Shown here one piece after another: positions 52,948 to 62,517 of a stretch of 64,000 nucleotides of DNA. The notes beneath the pieces were generated by a model that was not told where the DNA came from, searched no databases, and saw nothing but the letters and a program-made list of their open reading frames with translations. Position numbers and translations under genes: made by a program. Source of the DNA: Streptomyces violaceoruber (lineage in GTDB: Bacteria > Actinomycetota > Actinomycetes > Streptomycetales > Streptomycetaceae); contig JODI01000002.1 in assembly GCA_000720805.1 (NCBI GenBank), forward strand, positions 62,001 through 126,000. The letters run 5' to 3'. Numbering within the stretch: position 1 is the first letter of the stretch; each line of letters starts with the position of its first letter.

Positions 52948-54276
52948 TCAGGTGAGCGTGAGGGTGAGGACCGCGGAGTACGCGCCCGGAGGCGTGAACG
53001 CCGGTACGTCCAGGGAGAGTCCGGCGTCCACCGTGAACTCACCGCCGGTGACGGTGCCGTCGGGGGTGGACGCGAGGGTCGCGCCCGACGTGCCCACGGA
53101 GCCCGACGAGCCGGCCTGACAGGTGCTCGGACTGCCCGCCTTGGTGGCGCAGGCGGGACTCCAGCTCAGCTTGCCCGCGTCGATCTTGGCGGCGGGGCCG
53201 GAGAAGTCGGTGACCTTGCCGGTGAGGGACCAGCCCGCGGGTCCGCCGCGGAAGTCCTTGACGGTCACCGTTTTGAGGGCGCCGGTGGACGCCCCGCCCT
53301 TGCCGAAGTCGACCGCCGACAGCGAGACGGCGTCCCCGGCCTGGGACATGGACAGCGTCCCCGCCTTCACGGTCGTCGTCAGCTTCTGGCTGTCCTTGGG
53401 CACGGGCGTGGTGTCGTTGACGACGTAGACCGCGGGCCCGGCGCCCTTGTCCGCGTTCCAGGAGGCGCCCTCGTAGGCGACGATCCCGGTCGTCGACTTG
53501 TCGTTGACGACGAGCGAGCCGCTGAAGGAGCCCTGGGCGTTCGCGGTCACGGTCGCGGTGTCGCCGGTCTGCGTGCCCCCGGCGCGTCCGGCCAGGGTGA
53601 CGGTCGCGCCCGCCGTGAAGCCGGTCCCGTTGACGGTGACGCTGTCACCCGCGTTCCCGGAGGCCGAACCCAGCGTGATGGCACGCTGGTTGACCGGGGT
53701 CGAGTCCGTCGCGGTGACGGTCTGGGAGACCGGCGCGGGCGGATTGGTCACCGTGCACGGGGTGTCCAGCTCCAGGAGGTAGCTGGTGTGGATGTTGTAG
53801 TCGCCCGGCGAGAGCGTGATCGCGCCGGCCTTGGTGACCTTGAACGTGCCGGTCATGGAGAACGACGGGAAGGCGCCCTTGCCGGGCACCGGTTCGTTCT
53901 TCTTCGGCCCCGCGACGGTCACGTCCCCGGTCTGCGCGCCACCGAGGGTGACCTTGCCGGTCGGGGTCATGATGTCGGCCGGCAGGGCGAGGTCGGTGGG
54001 GTTGCTGGCGGCCGGGGTGACCACTTCGTAGGTCACGGCGACCGTGTCGCCGACCTTGGGACTGGCGTTGTCCACGGAGACGTTCGCGGTGGTGGTGCCG
54101 TCGATCGGCGGGATGCCCGCGATCGCGGGCGGAATGCAGTGCGTGTCGAAGTCCACGTTCGTGCCCGCGGCACCGGCCGGGCAGGCCAGCGCTCCGCCCG
54201 CGGTGACCGCGACCACGGTCGCCCCGAGCAGCGACGCCCAGCGACGCCGGCGCGGTCTTCGGAATGTCGGACCCAT
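52948..54276 (-). CDS. Secreted WxL-like beta protein
   Basis: A 442-residue exported protein. Signal peptide: RRPRRRRWASLLGATVVAV then a core ending near PAGAAG. The mature protein is Thr/Gly/Val-rich with repeated beta domains, one like an IPT/TIG or Ig-like unit (ITLGSASGNAGDSVTVNGTG). The C-terminal domain has FRGGPAGWSLTGKVTDF, which matches the first W-x-L motif of WxL domains, and ends in YSAVLTLTLT. A very good site (GGAGGGGG) precedes the ATG at 54276. Together with the DUF916-like protein downstream it suggests a WxL-type surface complex in an actinobacterium. Adhesion or sortase-free wall attachment is inference. Confidence 0.78.
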   Translation of the reverse strand: MGPTFRRPRRRRWASLLGATVVAVTAGGALACPAGAAGTNVDFDTHCIPPAIAGIPPIDGTTTANVSVDNASPKVGDTVAVTYEVVTPAASNPTDLALPADIMTPTGKVTLGGAQTGDVTVAGPKKNEPVPGKGAFPSFSMTGTFKVTKAGAITLSPGDYNIHTSYLLELDTPCTVTNPPAPVSQTVTATDSTPVNQRAITLGSASGNAGDSVTVNGTGFTAGATVTLAGRAGGTQTGDTATVTANAQGSFSGSLVVNDKSTTGIVAYEGASWNADKGAGPAVYVVNDTTPVPKDSQKLTTTVKAGTLSMSQAGDAVSLSAVDFGKGGASTGALKTVTVKDFRGGPAGWSLTGKVTDFSGPAAKIDAGKLSWSPACATKAGSPSTCQAGSSGSVGTSGATLASTPDGTVTGGEFTVDAGLSLDVPAFTPPGAYSAVLTLTLT

Positions 54277-54368
54277 GCTTGCCCCCTCCTGAGGGATGTG
54301 GGCGCAGCGGCTCGTCTGCGCCGACAGGGGGCCATTGATGTGGAGGCGGCGTGAGAAGTCAATGCAGA

Positions 54369-54406
54369 TGCCGCAGAAACCTGACGAGTCGTCAGTTTCT
54401 GCGGCA
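54369..54406 (-). terminator. Strong hairpin between two secreted-protein genes
   Basis: TGCCGCAGAAACCTGAC (54369-54385) pairs with GTCAGTTTCTGCGGCA (54391-54406), one bulged base, 5-base loop. It follows the small secreted protein gene and separates it from the WxL-like gene. Confidence 0.8.
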
Positions 54407-54427
54407 TCCGGAACAGATCAGTCAGTC

Positions 54428-54487
54428 GAGCACCCGGTCGGGCACTCGGCCGGGCACTCGGCTGAACACTCAGCTGAACACGAACGG
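54428..54487. repeat. 12-bp tandem repeats over the end of the small secreted protein gene
   Basis: Units near GGGCACTCGGCC at 54428-54439, 54440-54451, 54452-54463, 54464-54475 and 54476-54487, with decreasing similarity. The array covers the stop codon (54470-54472), so slippage could alter the C-terminus. Confidence 0.7.
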
Positions 54488-54946
54488 GCCCGGTGACTGC
54501 TTCGCGCTCGCCGTACAGGTGACGGAGATCCCGAAGACGGTCATCTGCAGCGAGCCGCCGTAGAACTCCAGGCGGTCGCCGGGGGCCACGGTGCCGCTGA
54601 GCGGGCCGACGGTGACCGGGGCCCCGGCGGCCATGGCCGGGTTCTTCGTCCCGGTGAAGACGGTGGTGCCGCCGCTCGCCTTCACCATGGTGAGCTTGGA
54701 CGCGATGGAGTCCTTCGCCAGGGCGAGCGGGGTCGTGATGGCGGTGGACGTGAGGGTGATGGTGGCCGAGGTTCCGCTCTGCGTGGCGGTGAGCGTCGCC
54801 GCCCCGCCGCCGAACAGTCCGCAGCCGGCGTTGATCGTCGCCGTCGTCGGGGTGACGGCCACAGCGGTGGGCGCGAACGCCAGCCCTGTGACCGCGAGGG
54901 CCCCGACCACTACTGCCGCACCCGTGGTTGTGCGCTTGCCTCTCAT
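54470..54946 (-). CDS. Small secreted protein upstream of the WxL-like genes
   Basis: A 158-residue exported protein. The signal peptide RGKRTTTGAAVVVGALAVTG ends at AVAVTP. The mature part is Thr/Gly/Ala-rich, with INAGCGLFGGGAATLTATQS and two cysteines that could form one disulfide (CGLF, VTCTAS). It is probably an all-beta protein. No close family recognised. The ATG at 54946 follows GGGAG at a slightly long distance. It is the first of three genes for exported proteins on this strand and may be the third component of the same surface system. Confidence 0.68.
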   Translation of the reverse strand: MRGKRTTTGAAVVVGALAVTGLAFAPTAVAVTPTTATINAGCGLFGGGAATLTATQSGTSATITLTSTAITTPLALAKDSIASKLTMVKASGGTTVFTGTKNPAMAAGAPVTVGPLSGTVAPGDRLEFYGGSLQMTVFGISVTCTASAKQSPGPFVFS

Positions 54947-55116
54947 CGAGATGAGCTCCCTTCCCGTTGTCTGGGAGTGCGCGTTGACGGCCGTCGGCTT
55001 TGACAGGTGGGTGCGGTCAGCTGCGCGGCGGAATCTGACGGACCGTCGGAAAGATACGAGGTTCATTGACGCGCGGGCGGCAAGCGCTTGCAAGGTTGAT
55101 TTCCGGCCCTCCTCGC

Positions 55117-55467
55117 TCAGCCCGCCGAGACCGTCAGGCGCACACTTCCGTCCGGCGACGCCACGTACACCGGAGTCCCGGCCCCACCGAGGTCCCCTAC
55201 GGCGGCCAGATCCTCCCCCGCCACCCCGTCCGCCTCGGTCACCACGGCCGCCGCCTCCAGCGATGTCGCCCCCGACGCCACCGCCATCGCCACCGCGGTC
55301 CGCAGCGCGCTCAGCTTGAGCGAGTCCAGGGCCACGGTCCCGGCGACATACGTACGGCCCGTCTCGTCCCGTACGGCCGCCCCCTCCGGCACGCCGTTGC
55401 GGGCCCGCGCGGAACGGGCCAGGGTGACGATCTTGCGGTCCTCGGGGTCAAGCGCGCTGTCGGTCAT
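55117..55467 (-). CDS. Cytidine-deaminase-like protein without the zinc motifs
   Basis: A 116-residue protein often annotated as cytidine deaminase at this chromosomal place in Streptomyces. The order of secondary structure fits (ARSARARNGVPEGAAVRD, SLKLSALRTAVAMAVASGA), but the catalytic H-A-E and P-C-x-x-C motifs of active deaminases are missing. It is therefore unlikely to bind zinc and may be structural or regulatory. It lies in the block after the MmcQ/YjbR-like gene. Confidence 0.75.
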   Translation of the reverse strand: MTDSALDPEDRKIVTLARSARARNGVPEGAAVRDETGRTYVAGTVALDSLKLSALRTAVAMAVASGATSLEAAAVVTEADGVAGEDLAAVGDLGGAGTPVYVASPDGSVRLTVSAG

Positions 55468-55515
55468 GAGCCGAGCATACGAACACGGCGTGCGCCACGG
55501 TCACGAGGGCCGCGT

Positions 55516-55875
55516 TCAGGGACGGTCGAGGCGCAGCCGTTCGGCCCTCGGCAGACCCGCCACCACCAGGTCGTACGAGTCCTCGATCAGCTCCCGCACC
55601 AGCCCGTCCGGCAGTTCGCCGTCCACCGTCACCGTGTTCCAGTGCCGCTTGTTCATGTGATAGCCGGGGACGATCAGACCCGGGTGCTCGGAGCGCAGCC
55701 GGATCGCGTCCTCCGGGTCGCACTTGAGGTTGACCGTGAGGGGACGGGCGTCCAGCGTCGTCAGGGCGAAGAGCTTGCCGAGGACCTTGAAGACGGAGAT
55801 CTCCGGACGGAAGGGGAAGTCCTCCACGGCCTCGTTGAAGGACAGGCAGAAGGCGCGCAGTTCCTGGGGGGTCAC
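55516..55875 (-). CDS. MmcQ/YjbR family protein
   Basis: A 119-residue protein of the MmcQ/YjbR (CyaY-like fold) family: LRAFCLSFNEAVEDFPF at the start, VFKVLGKLFALTTLDARPL, LKCDPEDAIRLR, and the family signature GYHMNKRHWNTV followed by LIEDSYDLVVAGL. Members are small DNA-binding-like proteins of unclear role. The GTG start at 55875 overlaps the CorC-like gene by ATGA/GTGA, so they are co-translated. Confidence 0.88.
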   Translation of the reverse strand: MTPQELRAFCLSFNEAVEDFPFRPEISVFKVLGKLFALTTLDARPLTVNLKCDPEDAIRLRSEHPGLIVPGYHMNKRHWNTVTVDGELPDGLVRELIEDSYDLVVAGLPRAERLRLDRP

Positions 55876-57302
55876 TCCGGCTTCTTCTCCTCGTCCCCGA
55901 GGTCCTTGGAACTCCTGGAACTCCTGGAGCTCCTCGCAACCTTGGAACTCTTGGAGTCCTTGACGTCCTTGGAGTCCTTGGCGTCCTTGGCGTCGTCGGC
56001 CGGTTCGGTCGATTGCGTCGGTTCCGTCGGGTCCACCGGCTCCGCGAGCACCGTCACGATCTTGTTCCGGCGGCCCGCCGAGGCCTCCGCCGTCAGCCGC
56101 AGCTCACGGCCGTCGGGCAGCTCGACCATCGCCGACGCACCGGCGATCGGGACGCGGCCCAGCGCCTTCGCCAGCAGACCGCCGACGGTCTCCACGTCCT
56201 CGTCGTCGTACTCCTCCAGCCCGTACAGCTCGCCCAGGTCGGTGATGTCGAGGCGGGCGGTGACCCGGAAGCGGTCGTCGCCGAGGTCCTCGACCGGCGG
56301 GAGTTCACGGTCGTACTCGTCGGTGATCTCGCCGACGATCTCCTCGAGGATGTCCTCGATGGTGACGATGCCGGCCGTGCCGCCGTACTCGTCGATGACC
56401 ACGGCCACGTGGTTGCGGTCCCGCTGCATCTCGCGCAGCAGGTCCCCGGCGTTCTTGGTGTCGGGCACGAAGGCCGCCGGACGCATGGCGGTCGACACCA
56501 GCTCGCTCTCCGCGTCCCGGCTGATGTGCGTCTTGCGGACCAGGTCCTTCAGGTACACGATCCCGACGATGTCGTCCTCGCTCTCCCCGGAGACGGGAAT
56601 CCGCGAGAACCCGGACCTGAGCGCCAGGGTCAGCGCCTGACGGATCGTCTTGTACCGCTCGATGACGACGAGGTCGGTCCTGGGGACCATCACCTCGCGT
56701 ACGAGCGTGTCGCCCAGCTCGAAGACCGAGTGCACCATCCGGCGCTCGTCGTCCTCGATCAGCGACTCCTTCTCGGCGAGGTCCACCAGCGCCCGCAGCT
56801 CCGCCTCGGAGGCGAACGGGCCGCGGCGGAAGCCCTTGCCGGGGGTGAGCGCGTTGCCGATCAGGATCAGCAGCGACGGGATCGGACCCATGACCCGCGC
56901 CAGCGGCAGCAGGACGTACGCCGCCACCGTCGCCGTGTTCAGCGGGTGCTGGCGGCCGATGGTGCGCGGGGAGACGCCCACGGCGACGTACGACACCAGG
57001 ACCATCACCCCGATCGCGACCAGCAGCGCCTCGGTGGTGCGGCCGTCGAACTGCCGCAGGCAGGCGTACGTGATGAGCGCGGCGGCCGCCATCTCGCACG
57101 CGACCCGCACCAGCAGCGCCACGTTCAGATAGCGGGTCGGGTCGGCGGCGATCTGGGCGAGCTTCCCGCTGCCGCGGCGGCCGGTGCGTACGGCCTCCTC
57201 GGCGCGGAAGCTGGAGACGCGCGCGAGACCCGCCTCCGCGCAGGCGGCGAGCCACGCGACGACGACCAGGGCGATCGCGCCCGAGACGAGAGTGGGACTC
57301 AT
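55872..57302 (-). CDS. Hemolysin/CorC family membrane protein
   Basis: A 476-residue protein. Residues 1-140 form the DUF21 (CNNM-like) membrane domain with about four helices. Then come two CBS domains ([19 protein letters not shown] and [39 protein letters not shown]) and a CorC/HlyC domain (residues ~340-420). The tail after ~425 is a Lys/Asp/Ser repeat ([15 protein letters not shown]), low complexity. The family is linked to magnesium or cobalt efflux. It overlaps ybeY by ATGA, and the MmcQ-like gene after it. CBS domains suggest nucleotide control. Confidence 0.9.
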   Translation of the reverse strand: MSPTLVSGAIALVVVAWLAACAEAGLARVSSFRAEEAVRTGRRGSGKLAQIAADPTRYLNVALLVRVACEMAAAALITYACLRQFDGRTTEALLVAIGVMVLVSYVAVGVSPRTIGRQHPLNTATVAAYVLLPLARVMGPIPSLLILIGNALTPGKGFRRGPFASEAELRALVDLAEKESLIEDDERRMVHSVFELGDTLVREVMVPRTDLVVIERYKTIRQALTLALRSGFSRIPVSGESEDDIVGIVYLKDLVRKTHISRDAESELVSTAMRPAAFVPDTKNAGDLLREMQRDRNHVAVVIDEYGGTAGIVTIEDILEEIVGEITDEYDRELPPVEDLGDDRFRVTARLDITDLGELYGLEEYDDEDVETVGGLLAKALGRVPIAGASAMVELPDGRELRLTAEASAGRRNKIVTVLAEPVDPTEPTQSTEPADDAKDAKDSKDVKDSKSSKVARSSRSSRSSKDLGDEEKKPE

Positions 57303-57796
57303 GACACGGTCGGGGCCGGGGACGGACCGGTCAGGCCCTTCTCCGCACGCCAGCCGTCCACGATGGCCGCCTGGAGACCGAACATCTCGGCCTTCTCGTC
57401 GGGCTCCTCATGGTCGTAGCCCAGCAGGTGCAGCACCCCGTGGACGGTGAGGAGTTGGAGTTCCTCGTCCATGGAGTGCTGCGTGTCCGCTTCCTTGCCC
57501 TGCTTCTCCGCGACCTCGGGACACAGCACGATGTCACCGAGGAGACCCGGCGGGGGCTCGTCGTCGTCCTTCGACGGCGGACGCAGTTCGTCCATCGGGA
57601 AGGACATGACGTCCGTGGGCCCCGGCAGGTCCATCCACTGGATGTGCAGCTGCTCCATGGCGTCGGCGTCCACGACGATCACCGAGAGCTCGGAGAGCGG
57701 GTGGATGCGCATCCGCGCGAGCGCGTAGCGGGCGATGTCGAGGATCGCCTGCTCGTCGACCTCGGTTCCGGACTCGTTGTTGACGTCGATCGACAT
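57299..57796 (-). CDS. ybeY: Endoribonuclease YbeY
   Basis: A 165-residue metal-dependent RNase that acts in 16S rRNA 3'-end maturation and ribosome quality control. The zinc site [11 protein letters not shown] is complete, and [11 protein letters not shown] is the second conserved segment. It lies 14 bp after phoH and overlaps the CorC-like gene by ATGA. The phoH-ybeY-corC order is common among bacteria. Confidence 0.95.
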   Translation of the reverse strand: MSIDVNNESGTEVDEQAILDIARYALARMRIHPLSELSVIVVDADAMEQLHIQWMDLPGPTDVMSFPMDELRPPSKDDDEPPPGLLGDIVLCPEVAEKQGKEADTQHSMDEELQLLTVHGVLHLLGYDHEEPDEKAEMFGLQAAIVDGWRAEKGLTGPSPAPTVS

Positions 57797-57810
57797 GGTG
57801 TGGCGCTTGT

Positions 57811-58869
57811 CTACTTCCGTTTGTCGCGGCCGCCCTTGTGGGTGCCGTTTTCCGTGCCGTTCTGGCTGTCGTACTTCTCGTACGCGTCGACGATACGGCC
57901 GACCAGCCTGTGCCGGACGACATCCTGCGACGACAGCCGGGAGAAGTGGACGTCGTCCAGCCCTTCGAGGATGTCCTGCACCTGCCGCAGACCGGACTTC
58001 GTCCCGTTCGGCAGGTCGACCTGGGTCACGTCACCCGTGATCACGATCTTCGAGTCGAAGCCGAGCCGGGTCAGGAACATCTTCATCTGCTCGGGGCTGG
58101 TGTTCTGGGCCTCGTCCAGGATGATAAAAGCATCATTAAGCGTCCGGCCACGCATGTACGCCAGCGGCGCCACCTCTATCGTGCCCGCCGCCATCAGCCT
58201 CGGGATCGAGTCCGGGTCCAGCATGTCGTGCAGCGCGTCGTACAGCGGGCGCAGGTACGGGTCGATCTTCTCGTACAGGGTGCCGGGGAGGAAGCCGAGG
58301 CGTTCGCCCGCCTCCACCGCCGGGCGGGTCAGGATGATGCGGTTGACCTGCTTGGACTGGAGGGCCTGGACCGCCTTGGCCATGGCGAGATAGGTCTTGC
58401 CGGTACCGGCGGGGCCGATGCCGAAGACGATCGTGTGCTTGTCGATCGCGTCGACGTACCGCTTCTGGTTGAGGGTCTTGGGGCGGATCGTGCGGCCGCG
58501 GGAGGAGAGGATGTTCTGCGTGAGCACCTCGGCAGGGGTCTCCTGGCCGTCGCTCGTGCCGTTCTCGCTCGCTCTCAGCATGGCGATCGAGCGTTCCACC
58601 GCGTCCTCCGTCATCGGTTGCCCGGTGCGGAGCACCAGCATCATCTCCTCGAACACACGCGAGATGAGGGCGACGTCGACGGGGTCGCCGACCACACTGA
58701 TCTCATTGCCCCGGACGTGGATGTCGGCCCCCGGGAAGGCCTTCTCGATCACGCGCAGCAGAGCGTCGCCGGAACCCAGCACGGTCACCATGGGGTGCTG
58801 GGCGGGGACCGTGAACTGTGCTTTCGCCTGCCCCTGCGCGGGTGTGTGAGCTGTGGGTGTCTGAGTCAT
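57811..58869 (-). CDS. phoH: PhoH-like ATPase
   Basis: A 352-residue cytoplasmic P-loop ATPase. An N-terminal KH-like part (residues ~25-110) precedes the ATPase with Walker A GPAGTGKT, Walker B IILDEAQN and the sensor-type VITGDVTQ. PhoH proteins are helicase-related and coupled to RNA metabolism; the neighbouring ybeY points to ribosome maturation. It is the first gene of the block phoH, ybeY, corC-like, mmcQ-like. Confidence 0.95.
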   Translation of the reverse strand: MTQTPTAHTPAQGQAKAQFTVPAQHPMVTVLGSGDALLRVIEKAFPGADIHVRGNEISVVGDPVDVALISRVFEEMMLVLRTGQPMTEDAVERSIAMLRASENGTSDGQETPAEVLTQNILSSRGRTIRPKTLNQKRYVDAIDKHTIVFGIGPAGTGKTYLAMAKAVQALQSKQVNRIILTRPAVEAGERLGFLPGTLYEKIDPYLRPLYDALHDMLDPDSIPRLMAAGTIEVAPLAYMRGRTLNDAFIILDEAQNTSPEQMKMFLTRLGFDSKIVITGDVTQVDLPNGTKSGLRQVQDILEGLDDVHFSRLSSQDVVRHRLVGRIVDAYEKYDSQNGTENGTHKGGRDKRK

Positions 58870-59008
58870 GGGCCGGCGCTGAAGGCCTGCGGTTCCTCCT
58901 CATCACGGCCGCGTAGCTGAGAGCGGCCTCGCGCTTCCAAGAGTACGACGCGGGACTGACAACGCCGTAGGTGTTTTCGAACCGAGGGTGCCGGGTGCCG
59001 CGGGGCGG

Positions 59009-60130
59009 CTACGCCGAGCGGCCGAAGCCGATCGTCGGCACCGCCCTGCGCAACGGCCACGGCCTCGTCGAGTCCTCGGGCACCAGGCCCGCCAGGAACC
59101 CGTACCGTCGCAGCGCCGTCGGATCCTGGCCTTCGAGGGACTGCACCTTGCGCCACCAGGCCCCTATCTCGGACCATCCGGGCGCCGACAGGGACCCACC
59201 GAACTCCTGGACGGACAGGGCGGCCGTGAGACCGGCGAAGGCCAGCCGGTCGGCGAGCGGCCAGCCCGCCAGGGTGCCGGTGACGAAGCCCGCCACGAAG
59301 ACGTCCCCGGCGCCGGTGGGGTCGAGGGCCTCCACGGCGATGGCGGGAACCTCCGCGGTCTCCCCTGTGCGCCGGTCCACCGCGTACGCGCCCTCCGCAC
59401 CGAGGGTGACCACGGCGAGCGGTACGTGAGCGGTGAGCGCGTGCGCGGCGGCGCGCGGGCAGTCGGTGCCCGTGTACCGCATCGCCTCCTCCGCGTTCGG
59501 CAGAAACGCCTCGCAGTGTTCGAGGTCGGGGAGGCCCGCCAGGTCCCACGCCCCGGTGTCGTCCCAGCCGACGTCGCCGAAGATGCGGGCGCCCTTGCTC
59601 GCGGCCTGGGCGATCCAGGGGGCGCGCCGGCCGGGGGTGAGGGAGGCGATGGCGGCACGCGCGCGTGGGGGGCAGTCCGGCGCGGGCTCCTCCGGGGGCG
59701 GCTCGTGGCCGTGGGAGACCATGGTGCGCTCGCCCTCGTACGCCATGGAGACGGTGACCGGGGAGTGCCAGCCGGGGACCGTGCGGGACGGGGCGAGGTC
59801 GATGCCCTCGCCCCGCTCCAGGGCGTCCCAGCAGTACTCGCCGTAGTGGTCGTCGCCGAACGCGGCGGCCAGGGAGGTCCGCAGGCCGAGTCGGGCCAGC
59901 GCGGTCGCCATGTTGGCCACGCCGCCGGGACTTGATCCCATGCCGCGGGCCCAGGACTCGGTGCCGCGCACGGGGGCGGAGTCGAGCCCGGTGAAGATGA
60001 TGTCGAGGAAGACGGTGCCCGTGAGGTACACGTCCCAGGGTGGGTCGTCCGGCGTGCGCAGAGCGGCCAGCGGGTCGACCCGGGGCCGGTTGTGGTGGTC
60101 CTCTCCGATGGACGCGGTGGACGCGATCAC
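59009..60130 (-). CDS. PfkB family sugar kinase
   Basis: A 373-residue ribokinase-type kinase. Shown by the N-terminal GTVFLDIIFTGLD region, SSPGGVANMATALARLG (first PfkB signature) and DPTGAGDVFVAGF (second signature with the catalytic Asp). The substrate is probably a sugar or sugar derivative. It is 116 bp downstream of gudD on the same strand, so it may belong to the glucarate operon, but the standard KdgD route needs no kinase. It could be a separate function or a side branch. Confidence 0.87.
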   Translation of the reverse strand: MIASTASIGEDHHNRPRVDPLAALRTPDDPPWDVYLTGTVFLDIIFTGLDSAPVRGTESWARGMGSSPGGVANMATALARLGLRTSLAAAFGDDHYGEYCWDALERGEGIDLAPSRTVPGWHSPVTVSMAYEGERTMVSHGHEPPPEEPAPDCPPRARAAIASLTPGRRAPWIAQAASKGARIFGDVGWDDTGAWDLAGLPDLEHCEAFLPNAEEAMRYTGTDCPRAAAHALTAHVPLAVVTLGAEGAYAVDRRTGETAEVPAIAVEALDPTGAGDVFVAGFVTGTLAGWPLADRLAFAGLTAALSVQEFGGSLSAPGWSEIGAWWRKVQSLEGQDPTALRRYGFLAGLVPEDSTRPWPLRRAVPTIGFGRSA

Positions 60131-60246
60131 GGTGCGCTCCCTGACGAGGTACGGGTTCAGCCAGTCTGCACCACTCCACTGACAACCCGCCGTCGTCGCA
60201 GATCAACACCGGTTCACGTCGGCCCTGTCCACAGTGATCTCGCCGT

Positions 60247-61536
60247 CTACCAGCGCGGGACGGACGGCGTGGCCCACTCGGGGTCGGCCACCCGCATCGC
60301 CGCCGCGTCGTCCCGCTCGCGCAGCGAACCGTCGTCGTCCAGCCACCGCTGGTGGAGGAACCGGAGCCGGTCACGGTCGAGTACGACGCCCAGGCCGGGC
60401 GCGTCCGACACGGCGACCTTGCCGTCGTCGAAGGTGAGGCGTTCGGTCAGCACGTCCTCCGACTGCCAGGGGTAGTGGGAGTCGCAGGCGTGGTGGAGGT
60501 TCGGGACGGTGGACGCGACGTGGGTCATCGCGGCCAGGCTGATCCCCAGGTGGGTGTTGGAGTGCATGGACACCCCGACGCCGAACGTGCGGCAGATCGC
60601 CGCGAGTTGCTGCGTGTTGCGCAGTCCGCCCCAGTAGTGGTGGTCGGAGAGCACCACCTGGACGGCGTCCCGCGTGAACGCCTCCTTGATCTCGGCGAAG
60701 GTCGTCACGCACATGTTGGTGGCGAGCGGGACGTCGGTGCCGGCGGCCACCTCGGCCATGGCCGGCGTGCCGAGCGCCGGGTCCTCCAGGTACTCGAGGA
60801 CGTCCCCGAGCTCCTTCGCGACCTTCAGCGAAGTCTCCACGCTCCAGGCGCCGTTGGGGTCCAGGCGCAGAGGATGCCCGGGAAACGCCTCGGCCAGGGC
60901 CCGTACGGCCGCGATCTCCTCGTCCGGCGGGAAGACCCCGCCCTTGAGCTTGAAGGAGGTGAAGCCGTACCGCTCGGTGAACTTCCGGGCCTGCTCGACG
61001 ATCCCGGCCGGATCGACGGCGGCTCCCCAGTCGTCCTTCTCGCGGGCCACGCCCTCGGGGTGGTCGGCCCACTTGTAGAAGAGGTACGCGCTGTACTCGA
61101 CGGCGTCCCGGACCTTGCCGCCGAGCAGGGCGTGCACGGGCAGGCCGAGCGCCTTGCCGAGGGCGTCGAGGCAGGCGACCTCGAAGCCCGAGACCACGGA
61201 CAGCCGCAGTTTGTCGGCGGTCTGCACGCCGCGCAGCCCGCCGACGTCGACCTGTCCGGCGACCCGCGAGTCGTCGACGGAGACCTCGTCGGCGATCACG
61301 AACAGGCCGTTGAGATCGCTGACCTGACGGCCGATCAGCTTGTCGGCGAAGGGGCGTGCCAGTTCCAGGTACTTGGTGTCGCCGTACGTCTCTCCGACGC
61401 CCGTGGTGCCGTCGGCCGTGACGACCTCGACGATCAGCCGGGGCGTGTACGGCTGGTGCACGCCCTGTGTGTTGAGCAGCGGTGGGTCGGCGACCAGGAT
61501 CGGCGTGAGGCGGACGTCCGTGATCGTGAGGTTCAC
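60247..61536 (-). CDS. gudD: Glucarate dehydratase
   Basis: A 429-residue enolase-superfamily enzyme that removes water from D-glucarate to give 5-keto-4-deoxy-D-glucarate. The capping domain begins NLTITDVRLTPILVADPPLL. Lys in FTSFKLKGGVF (base), the metal ligands Asp/Glu in RLDPNGAWSV and YLEDPALG, and SMHSNTHLGISLAAM with His and Asn are typical of glucarate dehydratases. It overlaps kdgD by ATGA and forms a catabolic operon with it. Confidence 0.93.
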   Translation of the reverse strand: MNLTITDVRLTPILVADPPLLNTQGVHQPYTPRLIVEVVTADGTTGVGETYGDTKYLELARPFADKLIGRQVSDLNGLFVIADEVSVDDSRVAGQVDVGGLRGVQTADKLRLSVVSGFEVACLDALGKALGLPVHALLGGKVRDAVEYSAYLFYKWADHPEGVAREKDDWGAAVDPAGIVEQARKFTERYGFTSFKLKGGVFPPDEEIAAVRALAEAFPGHPLRLDPNGAWSVETSLKVAKELGDVLEYLEDPALGTPAMAEVAAGTDVPLATNMCVTTFAEIKEAFTRDAVQVVLSDHHYWGGLRNTQQLAAICRTFGVGVSMHSNTHLGISLAAMTHVASTVPNLHHACDSHYPWQSEDVLTERLTFDDGKVAVSDAPGLGVVLDRDRLRFLHQRWLDDDGSLRERDDAAAMRVADPEWATPSVPRW

Positions 61537-62501
61537 AGCGCGGCCCCGACGAGGTCGAGTCCGGTGGTCAGGATCTGCCGGAGGTCGGCGAGGTCGGCGT
61601 CCGACGGATCGGTGAGCGGGGCGCGTACGGGTCCGACCGGGCGGCCGCGCAGCCGGGCCGCCGCCTTCACCAGGGAGACGGCGTATCCGGGTACCCGGTC
61701 GCGGAGTTCGACGAGGGGGACGTAGAAGTCGCGCAGGAGTTTGTCGACCGTGCCGTGGTCGCCGTCCTGGAACGCGGTGAAGAAGGCGTTCGCGATCTCG
61801 GGCGCGAAGGCGTGGACGGCGGAGGAGTAGGCGGGGATGCCGACGGTGGCGTAGGCGCGGGCCTGGATCTCGGCGGTCGAGGCGCCGTTGAAGAACAGGA
61901 AGCCCTCGGGGGCGGCGAGGGTGAGGCGCTGCAGCCGGTCCAGGTCGCTGTGGCCGTCCTTGAGGCCGATGACGGTCCCGATGGCGGCGACGCGCTTCAA
62001 GGAGGCGGCGGTGAAGGCGACCTGGCCTCGCTGGTAGGCGATGAGCGGCAGCGGGGTGCGGGCCGCGATCTGCTCCAGCTGGGCGACCAGGCCGTCCTGC
62101 GGGGCGGCGACCAGGTAGTGCGGCAGGACGAGGAGGGCGTCCGCGCCGGCTTCCTCGGCGATGCGGGCGAAGCGGGCGGCCTGCGCCCAGCCGTAGCCGA
62201 TCCCGGCGACCACGGGTACGCGTCCGCCGGCCTCCTCGACCGTGATGCTGACGACCTGGCGGTACTCGTCCTCGTCCAGGGAGAAGAACTCGCCGGTGCC
62301 GCAGGCGGGGAAGACGGCGCCGGGGGCGGTGGCGATCTGGGCCGCGACGTACGCGCGGAAGCCGTCCGGGTCGAGGGAGCCGTCGGCGTGGAAGCTGGTC
62401 AGCGGGAAGGACAGCACGCCGTTCGCCATGCCTTCCTCAAGGCGCCGCGTCACAGTGTCGGTGTCGGTGTCGAACTTCACCGTCGTCATCTCCCTCGTCA
62501 T
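61533..62501 (-). CDS. kdgD: 5-Dehydro-4-deoxyglucarate dehydratase
   Basis: A 322-residue DapA-family class I aldolase that decarboxylates and dehydrates 5-keto-4-deoxyglucarate to 2-oxoglutarate semialdehyde. Visible are PACGTGEFFSLDEDEY (substrate loop), LIAYQRGQVAFT (Tyr) and GLKDGHSD (Schiff-base Lys). Start: ATG at 62501, or 62489, which also fits. It is the first gene of the operon and is divergent from the IclR gene; CATCT-n8-AGATG in the shared gap may be the operator. Confidence 0.92.
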   Translation of the reverse strand: MTREMTTVKFDTDTDTVTRRLEEGMANGVLSFPLTSFHADGSLDPDGFRAYVAAQIATAPGAVFPACGTGEFFSLDEDEYRQVVSITVEEAGGRVPVVAGIGYGWAQAARFARIAEEAGADALLVLPHYLVAAPQDGLVAQLEQIAARTPLPLIAYQRGQVAFTAASLKRVAAIGTVIGLKDGHSDLDRLQRLTLAAPEGFLFFNGASTAEIQARAYATVGIPAYSSAVHAFAPEIANAFFTAFQDGDHGTVDKLLRDFYVPLVELRDRVPGYAVSLVKAAARLRGRPVGPVRAPLTDPSDADLADLRQILTTGLDLVGAAL

Positions 62502-62517
62502 CTGCCCACCCAGCCGC

